Shown here one piece after another: positions 18,934 to 26,944 of a DNA stretch of 64,000 nt. Numbering within the stretch: position 1 is the stretch's first letter; every line of letters starts with the position of its first letter. Position numbers and translations under genes: made by a program. Source of the DNA: Muricauda sp. MAR_2010_75 (GTDB taxonomy: Bacteria > Bacteroidota > Bacteroidia > Flavobacteriales > Flavobacteriaceae); assembly GCF_000745185.1 (NCBI RefSeq), contig NZ_JQNJ01000001.1:682001-746000 (forward strand), read 5' to 3'. Under the pieces are notes generated by a model. That model made no database searches. It saw only the letters and a list, made by a program, of their open reading frames with translations, and was not told the DNA's origin.

Positions 18934-18936
18934 CAC

Positions 18937-19722
18937 ATGAACATATCACTGAAAGGAAAAAAAGCCCTAGTGGGCGGGAGTAGTAAAGGAATTGGCGAAG
19001 CCATTGCAATGCAATTGGCCAAAAGTGGGGCAAGCGTCACCCTTATGGCTCGAAACGAAAAACGGATGAAGGAATTAACCCAAGAAATGGACAGTTCCCA
19101 AGGCCAAAAACATCAGTATTTGGCGGTTGATTTTTCCAATTTTGAAGCTTTCAAGCGTATCATTTCATCTTTTTTCGAACGCAATACCATTGATATCTTG
19201 GTCAATAACACCCAAGGTCCTGAAGGCGGCGGTGCTTTGGAAAAAAGTGTTGATGATTATCAGAATGCCTTCGATTTGTTGTTCAAATCAGTGGTCTTCA
19301 CCACAGAACTCGCGCTAAAACAGATGCAAAACAATAAATGGGGTCGTATTATCAATGTGGCCTCCATATCGGTAAAGGAACCCTTGAGTTATTTGGCACT
19401 TTCCAATACCATTCGGGCTGCGGTGGTCACTTGGGCAAAGAGTTTGGCCTTTGACGTGGCCCAAGATGGTATTACGGTGAACAGTATTTTGACGGGCTAT
19501 TTTGATACGGACCGAATTGCCCAGCTCAATACCAAAAAGGCGGAAAAAATGGGAATATCTCCCGAAGAAGTGCTTTCCGCTATGGAAGATAAGGTTCCTA
19601 TGAAGCGTATAGGAAAACCAGCGGAATACGGATATCTGGTAACTTTTTTAGCATCGGACCAAGCGGCTTACATTACCGGAACCAATATTCCAATTGATGG
19701 AGGGCTACTGAAATCCATGTGA
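18937..19722 (+). CDS. SDR-fold protein lacking the usual catalytic tyrosine
   Basis: This has the classical short-chain dehydrogenase length (261) and Rossmann fold, with a slightly altered cofactor loop GGSSKGIG in place of TGxxxGIG and NNTQG in place of NNAG. The catalytic Ser is present in VASISV, but the expected Tyr-x-x-x-Lys is replaced by LALSNTI in the stretch YLALSNTIRAAVV. This is the pattern of the BKR-like SDR subgroup (cd05344 as I recall it), described as not matching the catalytic tetrad. C-terminal IPIDGGLLKSM is normal. It may be a non-catalytic or differently acting SDR. It forms an operon with the cupin gene upstream. Confidence 0.88.
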   Translation: MNISLKGKKALVGGSSKGIGEAIAMQLAKSGASVTLMARNEKRMKELTQEMDSSQGQKHQYLAVDFSNFEAFKRIISSFFERNTIDILVNNTQGPEGGGALEKSVDDYQNAFDLLFKSVVFTTELALKQMQNNKWGRIINVASISVKEPLSYLALSNTIRAAVVTWAKSLAFDVAQDGITVNSILTGYFDTDRIAQLNTKKAEKMGISPEEVLSAMEDKVPMKRIGKPAEYGYLVTFLASDQAAYITGTNIPIDGGLLKSM

Positions 19723-19779
19723 TTTTCCCCTTTCCCATTTGTAGAAAAATTCCGTATAAAATTATTGAATTCATAATTT

Positions 19780-19800
19780 TTACATACATTTAATATGTAA
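19780..19800. promoter_or_regulatory. Perfect inverted repeat upstream of doxX-like gene
   Basis: TTACATA (19780-19786) and TATGTAA (19794-19800) form a perfect seven-base inverted repeat with a seven-base spacer, 18 bases before the DoxX ATG. The size and symmetry fit a dimeric repressor operator (MarR or TetR type). No matching regulator gene lies nearby. Confidence 0.4.
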
Positions 19801-19818
19801 CCAACAAAATCAAAGACT

Positions 19819-20196
19819 ATGAATTCAAAAGTTTTTATGGTGGTCCGCATCTTATTGGGACTATTTGTCCTAATATTTGGACTGAACAAATTTTTAAATT
19901 TCATCCCAATGGGAGGTGAAATGCCCGATTCTGTTATTGCCTTTTTTGGGGCTGTCTCATCCTCTTATACCTTAAAATTGGTAGCCATTGTGGAAATTTT
20001 GGCAGGTCTTGCTTTTATTTTCAACAAATATGGTGCTTTAATGGCCATAATTTTAATGAGTGTTTCCGTAAATGCGGTACTATTTCATGCCACACTGTTG
20101 CCGGAGGGCATAGGCCCCGCCCTGGCATTGTTGATATTGAACATATTGGCCCTTATTGGCTATAAAGACCGGTACAAGGATTTGCTGAAACCTTAA
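19819..20196 (+). CDS. DoxX-family membrane protein
   Basis: A 125-residue protein with four predicted membrane helices (starting MVVRILLGLFVLIFGLNKF; later VAIVEILAGLAFIF and LALLILNILALIGY). The pattern RILLGLFVLIFGLNKFL at the N-terminus is that of DoxX/DoxD-like proteins, which are small quinone- or redox-linked membrane proteins in a few studied cases. It is transcribed alone between the SDR gene and a convergent two-component system, with a palindromic repeat after its stop. The function here is unknown. Confidence 0.85.
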   Translation: MNSKVFMVVRILLGLFVLIFGLNKFLNFIPMGGEMPDSVIAFFGAVSSSYTLKLVAIVEILAGLAFIFNKYGALMAIILMSVSVNAVLFHATLLPEGIGPALALLILNILALIGYKDRYKDLLKP

Positions 20197-20211
20197 ATCC
20201 ACATGTCTTAA

Positions 20212-20286
20212 ATGTCACATCGAGTGGGGTCGAGATGTTCTTACAGCGCATAATCAAGGCGTTCTCGACTGCGCTCGAACTGACAT
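20212..20286. repeat. Palindromic dispersed repeat with TCGAG arms
   Basis: ATGTCA at 20212-20217 is mirrored by TGACAT at 20281-20286. Inside each end, two CGAG (left) and two CTCG (right) units are symmetrically placed; the right arm reads TCTCGACTGCGCTCGA. A 75-base imperfect hairpin results. Related degenerate copies lie at 46033-46087 and 51125-51150. It sits between the convergent doxX-like and response-regulator genes, so it may also help end both transcripts. Confidence 0.7.
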
Positions 20287-20303
20287 CATTTCTTGTTGTT
20301 CAA

Positions 20304-21032
20304 TCAAAGACTCATTTTATCCTTGAAGATATAGGACTGTCTTCGGGACACCTCAACTTCTTCCCCATTTTTAAGGGTAAGCTTCAATTTTCCATTGAAC
20401 CAAGGCACCACATTTTCTATATAATTGGTATTTACGATTTGTTGGCGATTTGCCCTAAAAAAAGAAGTCTCCGGAAGCTTTTCCTCTACTTGGTTGAGCG
20501 ATTTGTACAACAATGGTTTTTTATCCTCAAAATAGACCCTAGTATAGTTCCCTACAATTTCAAACAGGGAAATGTCCCCAATTTTCACTAACCAGCATGC
20601 TTCTCCGTCTTTGATGAAAATCTGACTGTTTTCCGATAATTTCTTGGTTTCAGCGCCCTTACCCTCATCTGCATTCTCCAACTTGGCCTTGACCTTATCC
20701 ATAGCCATGGCAAACCGTTTTTCACTTACTGGCTTCAAGAGATAGTCCAATGCATTGTACTCGAATGATTTTATGGCATATTCATCAAAAGCTGTGGTAA
20801 AAACAGTAATGGGTACCTCATCCAGCATTTCCAAGAGTTCAAAACCATCTTTTTCGGGCATATTGATGTCCAAAAACAAAACATCTGGTGTTGTATTTTG
20901 AATAAGCTCAAAACCATTGTCAACATTCTCCGCTTCACCCAAAAGCTCAATATCCCCATATTTTTTAATGAGTTCCTTCAGCTCATTTCGGGCCAAGCGT
21001 GAATCTTCAACAATAACGGCTTTTATTTTCAT
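20304..21032 (-). CDS. LytTR-family response regulator
   Basis: The receiver domain (residues 1-~120) has the acidic pocket in IVEDS, phospho-acceptor Asp55 in VLFLDINMPEKDG, and Lys near 103 in LLKPVSEKRF. After a linker, residues ~140-242 form a LytTR DNA-binding domain (EIVGNYTRVYFEDKK, FFRANRQQIVNTNYIE, EVSRRQSYIFKDKM). Its ATG overlaps the stop of the histidine kinase gene by four bases (ATGA), so it is the output partner of that kinase. The target genes are unknown; the small membrane protein gene ahead of the kinase is a likely member of the same operon. Confidence 0.94.
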   Translation of the reverse strand: MKIKAVIVEDSRLARNELKELIKKYGDIELLGEAENVDNGFELIQNTTPDVLFLDINMPEKDGFELLEMLDEVPITVFTTAFDEYAIKSFEYNALDYLLKPVSEKRFAMAMDKVKAKLENADEGKGAETKKLSENSQIFIKDGEACWLVKIGDISLFEIVGNYTRVYFEDKKPLLYKSLNQVEEKLPETSFFRANRQQIVNTNYIENVVPWFNGKLKLTLKNGEEVEVSRRQSYIFKDKMSL

Positions 21033-22087
21033 GCCAATGGAATTTTAATAAGCGCCAGCACCTCATCGGAAACCTCTTCTAAACTAAAGGAAGCCTTATC
21101 AGCATAGAGCAGTTTCAGGCGTTGTTCAATATTTTTCAACCCCAATTGCGTGGAATCTTTTGTAATTTGAAGTTTACCCGTATTTCTGACTTCAATGACC
21201 AAAATTGCTTCTTCTTTTTTAATGTTCAAAGTGATGGCTCCACCACGCTTAAGGTTCGAAATACCATGTTTTATGGCATTCTCTACAAGCAATTGTATGA
21301 TCATGGGAGGAATCTGGATATCCAAAGTATTGGCTTCCACATTTTTAACGAACTCCAACCGATTCTCAAACTGAATTTTGGAAAGGTCGATATAGTTATC
21401 CACCACCTCAAGTTCCTCCCGAACCGAAATGGCATTTATGTTGTTCTTGGTAAGGGAATATCGTAAAATTTCGGAAAGTTTGGTCAACATTTCACGGGAT
21501 TTCTCTACATCCTCAAGCATTAATCCACGAATGTTATTGAGACTGTTGAACATGAAATGTGGGTTGATCTGTCCTTTAAGGGTATTTAGTTGTGCCTGCT
21601 TTAAATGCGTGTTCAACTCCAAGCGCTCAATACGGTCTTGGTTGAGTTTCAACAACAGCTTAATGACCAAATAGGTTACCGTCCAAGCCCCAATCAAAAA
21701 CAAAGAATTGAGCACTTGGATACCGATGTTATCATAGTTTTTGAACATATTATGTTCGGCCTCGGTCAATGTTGGTCCGAATTTTACGTAGAGGAAACCA
21801 AACAGGGTGTTCAAAGCACCAAACACGAGTGCCGTCAGCAAAAAAGAGATAAGAATTTTAATAAAGTCTTTCCCACCAAAGGATTCAAATTGCACACTCC
21901 GTTTCAAGTACCACCGAAGCAAAGAAGTGGAAAAAATGCCAAGAAAAGTACCCATCACCACCGAATAGAGCAGTAACTGGGGACTAAGCCCTTTTACCAC
22001 AAAAATGGATACCGAATTAATAAATCCCCAACCCAAAAGTTGAAGTACCCAAAAAATGTAATTTCTTCTCTTGCTATTTAATTCCAT
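21029..22087 (-). CDS. LytS-type sensor histidine kinase
   Basis: I start at the Met followed by ELNSKRRNYIFW (22087); the upstream in-frame extension would overlap the preceding small gene. Four membrane helices (residues ~10-145) are followed by a His_kinase domain with QINPHFMFNSLNNIRG, the phosphorylated His being ~177, and a C-terminal ATPase with LVENAIKHGIS (N box) and LGLKNIEQRL (G box). There is no extracellular sensor domain, so the signal is likely sensed in the membrane. It pairs with the LytTR regulator downstream through a four-base overlap. Many Flavobacteria use this type for unexplained envelope responses. Confidence 0.93.
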   Translation of the reverse strand: MELNSKRRNYIFWVLQLLGWGFINSVSIFVVKGLSPQLLLYSVVMGTFLGIFSTSLLRWYLKRSVQFESFGGKDFIKILISFLLTALVFGALNTLFGFLYVKFGPTLTEAEHNMFKNYDNIGIQVLNSLFLIGAWTVTYLVIKLLLKLNQDRIERLELNTHLKQAQLNTLKGQINPHFMFNSLNNIRGLMLEDVEKSREMLTKLSEILRYSLTKNNINAISVREELEVVDNYIDLSKIQFENRLEFVKNVEANTLDIQIPPMIIQLLVENAIKHGISNLKRGGAITLNIKKEEAILVIEVRNTGKLQITKDSTQLGLKNIEQRLKLLYADKASFSLEEVSDEVLALIKIPLA

Positions 22088-22145
22088 GGAATATGTTCCG
22101 CGATAACCCAAATATACTCTTTGCAATGCAACCTGTGGAATTCCT

Positions 22146-22358
22146 TTACTGCTGTTTTTTGGCGCTTTTTTTCCAAAAAGGAACACAGCAGGCCTTGCTC
22201 GACGGCAAAAATGTTATCCAAACCATGGTCATCCCGGTATAAAAGAACACAAAATAGTCATCGTAGGCCCATCCCATCCATTTGCCATAGAACCCGATAG
22301 AGGCCCCCACGATTCCCATTCCCAAAATTACTTTCTGTGTTGTATTTAGTTTTTTCAT
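22146..22358 (-). CDS. Small two-helix membrane protein upstream of the kinase
   Basis: The 70-residue protein (start ATG 22358) has two hydrophobic helices: VILGMGIVGASIGFYG and YFVFFYTGMTMVWITFL, and ends in a basic Lys/Gln-rich tail (KKSAKKQQ). It lies 58 bases before the kinase start on the same strand, so it is likely the first gene of that operon. I know no family for it. Its place suggests an accessory or signal partner for the kinase, but this is inference. A shorter non-coding reading cannot be excluded. Confidence 0.55.
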   Translation of the reverse strand: MKKLNTTQKVILGMGIVGASIGFYGKWMGWAYDDYFVFFYTGMTMVWITFLPSSKACCVPFWKKSAKKQQ

Positions 22359-22561
22359 TGTATTGGTTTTAAAGTTTGAAAAATTCAATTATAAGAGGAT
22401 GTCCATCAATACGGATATCATCAATTTTGCCAGTGCGATCATTACGTTTTGTTTTAATGGTTTTGTATGATGCTAAAGTAGAGGACTTTACTCCAGAACG
22501 AAAGGAGATTATGGGCAGTGGTAAAAATGAACGTGCGAACGGTAAATGGAATGGTTTTACA

Positions 22562-22592
22562 CAAAAAAAGGGAGCGAAATGCTCCCTTTTTC
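22562..22592. terminator. Bidirectional terminator next to the S9 peptidase
   Basis: AAAAAGGGAGC and GCTCCCTTTTT form a perfect stem around a five-base loop (22576-22580), with A runs on one side and T runs on the other. On the minus strand it lies about 20 bases after the stop of the S9 peptidase gene. I see no gene running into it from the plus side. Confidence 0.88.
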
Positions 22593-22612
22593 ATTGAATG
22601 TCAGTGATTTTA

Positions 22613-24637
22613 TTAATCTTTTAGTGGTTGAGGTATTTCTTGTTGCCCCAAATGTTTGGCATAAAAACCCATCATGGACCTATAGAGATCCAAGCGGTTT
22701 TCCTCTTTTCCAAATCCATGCCCTTCATCATATTTTACCATATAGGGCACATCATAGCCTTTTTCCCGCAAGGCACTAACAATTTGATCGGATTCGTCAA
22801 TGTTCACCCGTGGATCGTTGGCGCCCTGTACCACAAACAGTGGTTTTTTGATTTTATCAATTTGATAGACCGGGGAAACTTCTTCCATGATTTTCTTCTC
22901 TTCGGGATTGTCCTCATCATACCAAATCTCCTTAATAATCTTTAAATAGGGCTTCCAATAGGGCGGAATGGTCTTCATAAAAGTGAACAAATTGGACACA
23001 CCAACATAATCCACACCACAAGCATAAAGGTCCGGAGTCTTTGTCAAGCCCCTTAAAACAGCATATCCTCCGTGGCTGCCTCCGTAAATAGCGGCTTTTT
23101 TGGGATCTACCCAACCTTGTTCCACTACATATTTAAGACCGTCCTCAACATCGTCCATGGCCTTTCTTCCTATCTCTTTAAACCCTGATTCCAAAAACTC
23201 GCGCCCATACCCTCCAGAAATCCTAAAATTTACTTGAAGTGTAGCATACCCCCTACTGGCGAACAATTGGGCTTCGGGGTTAAACCCCCAAGAATCACGG
23301 ATTCCCTGTGGCCCACCATGCGGGTTAACGATCACAGGAACTTTTTCACCTGCTAAAACTGCTTTTGGTAAAGTAATATAACCATGCAGGGTAATGCCAT
23401 CCCTGCTGGTAAAGGTAATGGGACGCATTTCGGCCATATCCTCTTTTTTCAGTTGAGGCATGGTGTTATATAACTCCGTAAGTTCATCTTTGGCCACATT
23501 GTAGGCGTAGTAAATCCCATATACCCTGTCGCTATCCACGTAGAGCATATACAAGTTTTCATCTTCGGTACTGTCCAAAATATCATACTGCATTCCGGGA
23601 AGCTCTTCTTTTACCTTGGCATCCATTTTTTTGAACACATCGCTTACGGGTACAATCACACTTTTTTCCCCTTCATAAGCAAAGTAGTCGATTTCATAAT
23701 TCCTTGTTCTGGAAATGCCCCCTTCCTGCACATCATATTGATCATGGGAAAAAATCTTTTTAATGATTTTGTTCTCTTTAAGATCATAAAGCTGTACTTC
23801 GGCTTTATCATTGTCCAGATTGGAAATCACATAAGCATCATGTGGGTACTCGGTGGCATAATTAAAATCGGCTATAAAGAAGTTATCCTTCCAGTTGAGC
23901 TGTTTCAAAACCTTGAAACCACCTTCACCATCTTCATAGTACACATCTTGTTCCACCCCATCACGGAGTTTTGTAAACCCCTTTAATTTTCCAGTTTTGT
24001 CAAAATCGTAGCCAAGAATGGGATTGGCCGGGTCATCATTGGTGTATAGTTGGGTAATCTCTCCCGTAACAACATTCAATTTAAAGGGCTCAAATACTTG
24101 TGCGTTATTCTTGTTCAAATCGACTATGATATGCTCCTTATCATCTCGCAACAACTCATTGAAATCGGCTCTGACCCCATCAAAAGGTGTTAGATCTTTT
24201 AAGTTGTCGCCGTCAAGGTCAACGGCATAGATATGATAGTTCTCATCACCTCCTGTGTCCATTGAAAAATATAGCCGTTCATTGTTAAGCCAGCCATACA
24301 CTCGGACCAATTCTTCTTTTTCCTCAATAGCTCTTTTCACTTCACTGGTCTCCAAATTCTTCACATAAATATGGCGCTTTCCATTTTCATCACTTTCTCT
24401 GTAGGAAAGATATTTCCCATCAGGGGAAAATCGAAATGTAAAGGCTTTTGGATTGCCAAAATAATCTTCTACGGTATACCGGTAATCCCCTTGATCCAAT
24501 GCTGCCAGAGCCTGCAGTTCTTCTTCGGAGCTGATCAATGTGGTATCACCTGGTTTTTCTTGGGCCTGAATGGATCCTCCCAAAAACAGGAATAGGGAAA
24601 GTCCACAGACCCAATTGATCTTTTGTGTTGTTTTCAT
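22613..24637 (-). CDS. S9 family prolyl oligopeptidase-type peptidase
   Basis: After a signal peptide ending IQAQEK, residues ~50-420 form a WD/DPP-type beta-propeller (blocks such as KAFTFRFSPDGKYLSY) and the last ~250 an alpha/beta hydrolase. The catalytic triad is visible: Ser521 in GGSHGGY, Asp in QGANDPRVN, and His in DEGHGFG. The length of 674 is usual for periplasmic S9 peptidases, which cleave short peptides, often after Pro or Ala. It is transcribed alone, closed by a bidirectional terminator. The exact specificity cannot be read from the sequence. Confidence 0.93.
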   Translation of the reverse strand: MKTTQKINWVCGLSLFLFLGGSIQAQEKPGDTTLISSEEELQALAALDQGDYRYTVEDYFGNPKAFTFRFSPDGKYLSYRESDENGKRHIYVKNLETSEVKRAIEEKEELVRVYGWLNNERLYFSMDTGGDENYHIYAVDLDGDNLKDLTPFDGVRADFNELLRDDKEHIIVDLNKNNAQVFEPFKLNVVTGEITQLYTNDDPANPILGYDFDKTGKLKGFTKLRDGVEQDVYYEDGEGGFKVLKQLNWKDNFFIADFNYATEYPHDAYVISNLDNDKAEVQLYDLKENKIIKKIFSHDQYDVQEGGISRTRNYEIDYFAYEGEKSVIVPVSDVFKKMDAKVKEELPGMQYDILDSTEDENLYMLYVDSDRVYGIYYAYNVAKDELTELYNTMPQLKKEDMAEMRPITFTSRDGITLHGYITLPKAVLAGEKVPVIVNPHGGPQGIRDSWGFNPEAQLFASRGYATLQVNFRISGGYGREFLESGFKEIGRKAMDDVEDGLKYVVEQGWVDPKKAAIYGGSHGGYAVLRGLTKTPDLYACGVDYVGVSNLFTFMKTIPPYWKPYLKIIKEIWYDEDNPEEKKIMEEVSPVYQIDKIKKPLFVVQGANDPRVNIDESDQIVSALREKGYDVPYMVKYDEGHGFGKEENRLDLYRSMMGFYAKHLGQQEIPQPLKD

Positions 24638-24792
24638 AAGTGTTGAATTAATTGTTCGATTGAAATTTAATTACCATAAAATAAGACTGACTTTATGCTC
24701 TTTTGTTACATTTTGATAATAAATGTATTGGCAAGAACAACCCAATCCTACTCCATTATGGGCAACGGTATTCTGAAGATGATGACGAGTTC

Positions 24793-25317
24793 TCAATCAG
24801 TTTCAGGGGGAAACTTTGAAAATACCTTTTTGACCAAGGCTTTTAAACGATCTTCCCTCACACTTGGTGAGGCATTGTCTCTATATCCACTTTCCGTAGA
24901 AGCTTGCCAGAACAGCGCATCCCGTTGGGCATCCACAAAATCAAACTGTATGTGTCGTTGAATACCTCCATTTCCAATAGGCACTCCTACGGAAACGCCT
25001 CCACCTACATTTCTGCCCGTTCCGCCCATACCAATACCAAGGGAACTATTGGGGGCACTTTGGTATTCGCTGCTGAGGATGTTGATGAAAAATTCGGGCT
25101 CCTCGGCCAAACGGTATCCTTTAAACTGCAGGGTTGAATCCAAGGCACGTATCAATCGGCGTTCATCCAATTGGCTGAGGCCTGTTTCCATGTCCGAAAA
25201 ATAGTTGTATGTGGTATAGTTGGAAAAATCCGTTCCTTTGTCATAGTCATAATTCACCCGTATGGTGGAACAGGATGCAAATAGACAACAAAATGCTATA
25301 AAAAGTAGGTGTCGCAT
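24793..25317 (-). CDS. DUF4136 lipoprotein
   Basis: A lipoprotein signal ends LFASCSTIRVNYDYDKGTDF. The Y-D-Y-D...DFSNYTTYNYF pattern after the Cys and the LIRALDSTLQFKGYRL stretch are the marks of DUF4136, a small family of Bacteroidetes and proteobacterial outer envelope lipoproteins with unknown function. A glycine-rich segment (IGMGGTGRNVGGGVSVG) in the middle is also usual. Length 174. It stands alone between the S9 peptidase and the obgE operon. Confidence 0.9.
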   Translation of the reverse strand: MRHLLFIAFCCLFASCSTIRVNYDYDKGTDFSNYTTYNYFSDMETGLSQLDERRLIRALDSTLQFKGYRLAEEPEFFINILSSEYQSAPNSSLGIGMGGTGRNVGGGVSVGVPIGNGGIQRHIQFDFVDAQRDALFWQASTESGYRDNASPSVREDRLKALVKKVFSKFPPETD

Positions 25318-25383
25318 GACAAGTGCATCTGGATTACCACTAAAAATAATGAATATTTGGCTTTTGGAATGGAATAACGGTTG

Positions 25384-26385
25384 TTATTCGTTCAACAGCT
25401 CCCAAAGTCTATCCTTGAGTTCCTGAATGCCCAATTGACTAACTGAAGAAATGAACATATAGGGCACATCCTTAAAATCTTCCTTCATGTCTTCCCGAAT
25501 TTCGGCAATGAGTTCCTCATCCAACATATCGCATTTGGAAATGGCCACCAAACGGCCTTTATCCAAGAGTTCCGGGTTGTACCGTCGCAGTTCATCCAAC
25601 AAAATGGCATATTCCTGACTGATATCCTTACTGTCCGCCGGAATCAGAAAGAGTAAGGTGGCATTGCGTTCAATATGCCGTAAAAAATAGTGTCCCAATC
25701 CCTTGCCTTCGGCTGCTCCTTCAATAATTCCTGGAATATCGGCCATTACAAAGCTTCTGAAGTCACGATATTCCACAATGCCCAAATTGGGCTTTAGGGT
25801 CGTAAATTCGTAATTGGCTATCTTGGGCTTTGCCGAAGTCATTACGGAAAGCAGGGTGGATTTACCAGCATTTGGGAAACCCACCAGGCCCACATCGGCC
25901 AAAACCTTTAACTCCAGTGTTATCTGAGTTTCCTGGCCGGGAATCCCAGGTTGGGCATACCTTGGCGTTTGGTTGGTAGCACTTTTAAAGTGCCAGTTTC
26001 CCCGGCCACCCATTCCACCTTCCAAAATAATTTTCTCCTCTTGGTCCTCGGTAATCTCGAACAACACCTTATTGGTCTCTGTATCCCTGACCACCGTTCC
26101 CAGAGGCACCTCCAAATAAACATCGGCTCCATCGGCACCCGTACTGCGGTTTTTGCTTCCGTGTTCGCCGTGGCCGGCCTTAAAATGCTTCTTAAATTTA
26201 AAATGATACAGGGTCCAAAGGTTTTTGTTCCCTTTTATAATGACATGGCCACCACGACCTCCATCTCCACCATCCGGGCCGCCTTTGGCCACATATTTTT
26301 CGCGGTGCAAATGCGTAGAACCTTTACCTCCGTTTCCAGAAGCGGCATACACTTTTACATAATCCACAAAATTGCCCTCGGTCAT
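25384..26385 (-). CDS. obgE: GTPase ObgE/CgtA
   Basis: The Obg fold (1-158) is glycine-rich, with [14 protein letters not shown] near 35-48, and is followed by the G domain: G1 GFPNAGKS (169-176), G3 DIPG (~213), and the later SKCD motif. The 333-residue protein ends after the G domain and so lacks the C-terminal OCT domain, as usual outside some Gram-positives. Obg binds the ribosome's large subunit and ppGpp and checks assembly. It overlaps the upstream lipoprotein gene by four bases and belongs to the hpt-adk operon. Confidence 0.96.
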   Translation of the reverse strand: MTEGNFVDYVKVYAASGNGGKGSTHLHREKYVAKGGPDGGDGGRGGHVIIKGNKNLWTLYHFKFKKHFKAGHGEHGSKNRSTGADGADVYLEVPLGTVVRDTETNKVLFEITEDQEEKIILEGGMGGRGNWHFKSATNQTPRYAQPGIPGQETQITLELKVLADVGLVGFPNAGKSTLLSVMTSAKPKIANYEFTTLKPNLGIVEYRDFRSFVMADIPGIIEGAAEGKGLGHYFLRHIERNATLLFLIPADSKDISQEYAILLDELRRYNPELLDKGRLVAISKCDMLDEELIAEIREDMKEDFKDVPYMFISSVSQLGIQELKDRLWELLNE

Positions 26386-26942
26386 TCTTCTACACGTTGT
26401 AAAGCTAAGATATCCTTAAGGTAGTTCTTTATCTCTAGATAGTCCTCATGGTAGAGGTAGGATTCCTCAACCTTCAGATTTTTAATAGCATGTGGCACGG
26501 AATCCTTGGGTACATATTTATCAATCAGTTTTTGTTGACCAAAACGTTTGCCCACTTTATCGTTCTTAAAATAGCTATGCTTGTTGAAAACCATGTAATC
26601 CGATGTTTTTACAATTTGGCCTTCCTCCTTAATCAATCTTGGGGCAGTTCCCACATGATGCTCATAAACAATATCTTCCCCTTGTTGATAAATATGTCGC
26701 TCAAAATACATGACTTCGGTACGTGCATGCCTAAATATGGTCTTTCGTATGCCGTCATGTGCTTGGTAGGGTTCAATGAAGATGGACGTGGATGTCCCAG
26801 AATTTACCTGATACGCCTCTTCCACAGGCTGTGCATTTTTGTCATAAGCCTTGATGCTACGATCCAAATCATCTACCCATTCATATCTTGAATTACAGGC
26901 AATGCCCAAAATTAGAGGGATAAGAAAAAAAATGCGTTTCAT
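26382..26942 (-). CDS. Lipoprotein of unknown function between hpt-adk and obgE
   Basis: The signal ends [14 protein letters not shown], giving a lipidated Cys near residue 16. The rest of the 186-residue protein is polar and mixed alpha/beta ([34 protein letters not shown]) with no motif I recognise. It begins two bases after the hpt-adk stop and its end overlaps obgE, so all three genes form one transcript. An envelope lipoprotein embedded between a purine salvage/kinase enzyme and a ribosome GTPase is unexpected; the context does not reveal its job. Confidence 0.82.
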   Translation of the reverse strand: MKRIFFLIPLILGIACNSRYEWVDDLDRSIKAYDKNAQPVEEAYQVNSGTSTSIFIEPYQAHDGIRKTIFRHARTEVMYFERHIYQQGEDIVYEHHVGTAPRLIKEEGQIVKTSDYMVFNKHSYFKNDKVGKRFGQQKLIDKYVPKDSVPHAIKNLKVEESYLYHEDYLEIKNYLKDILALQRVEE

Positions 26943-26944
26943 GG

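Noticed and set aside
22376..22597. Open frame of 73 codons on the plus strand before the S9 terminator
   Set aside because: It runs through the terminator hairpin and has no family-like features; probably chance.
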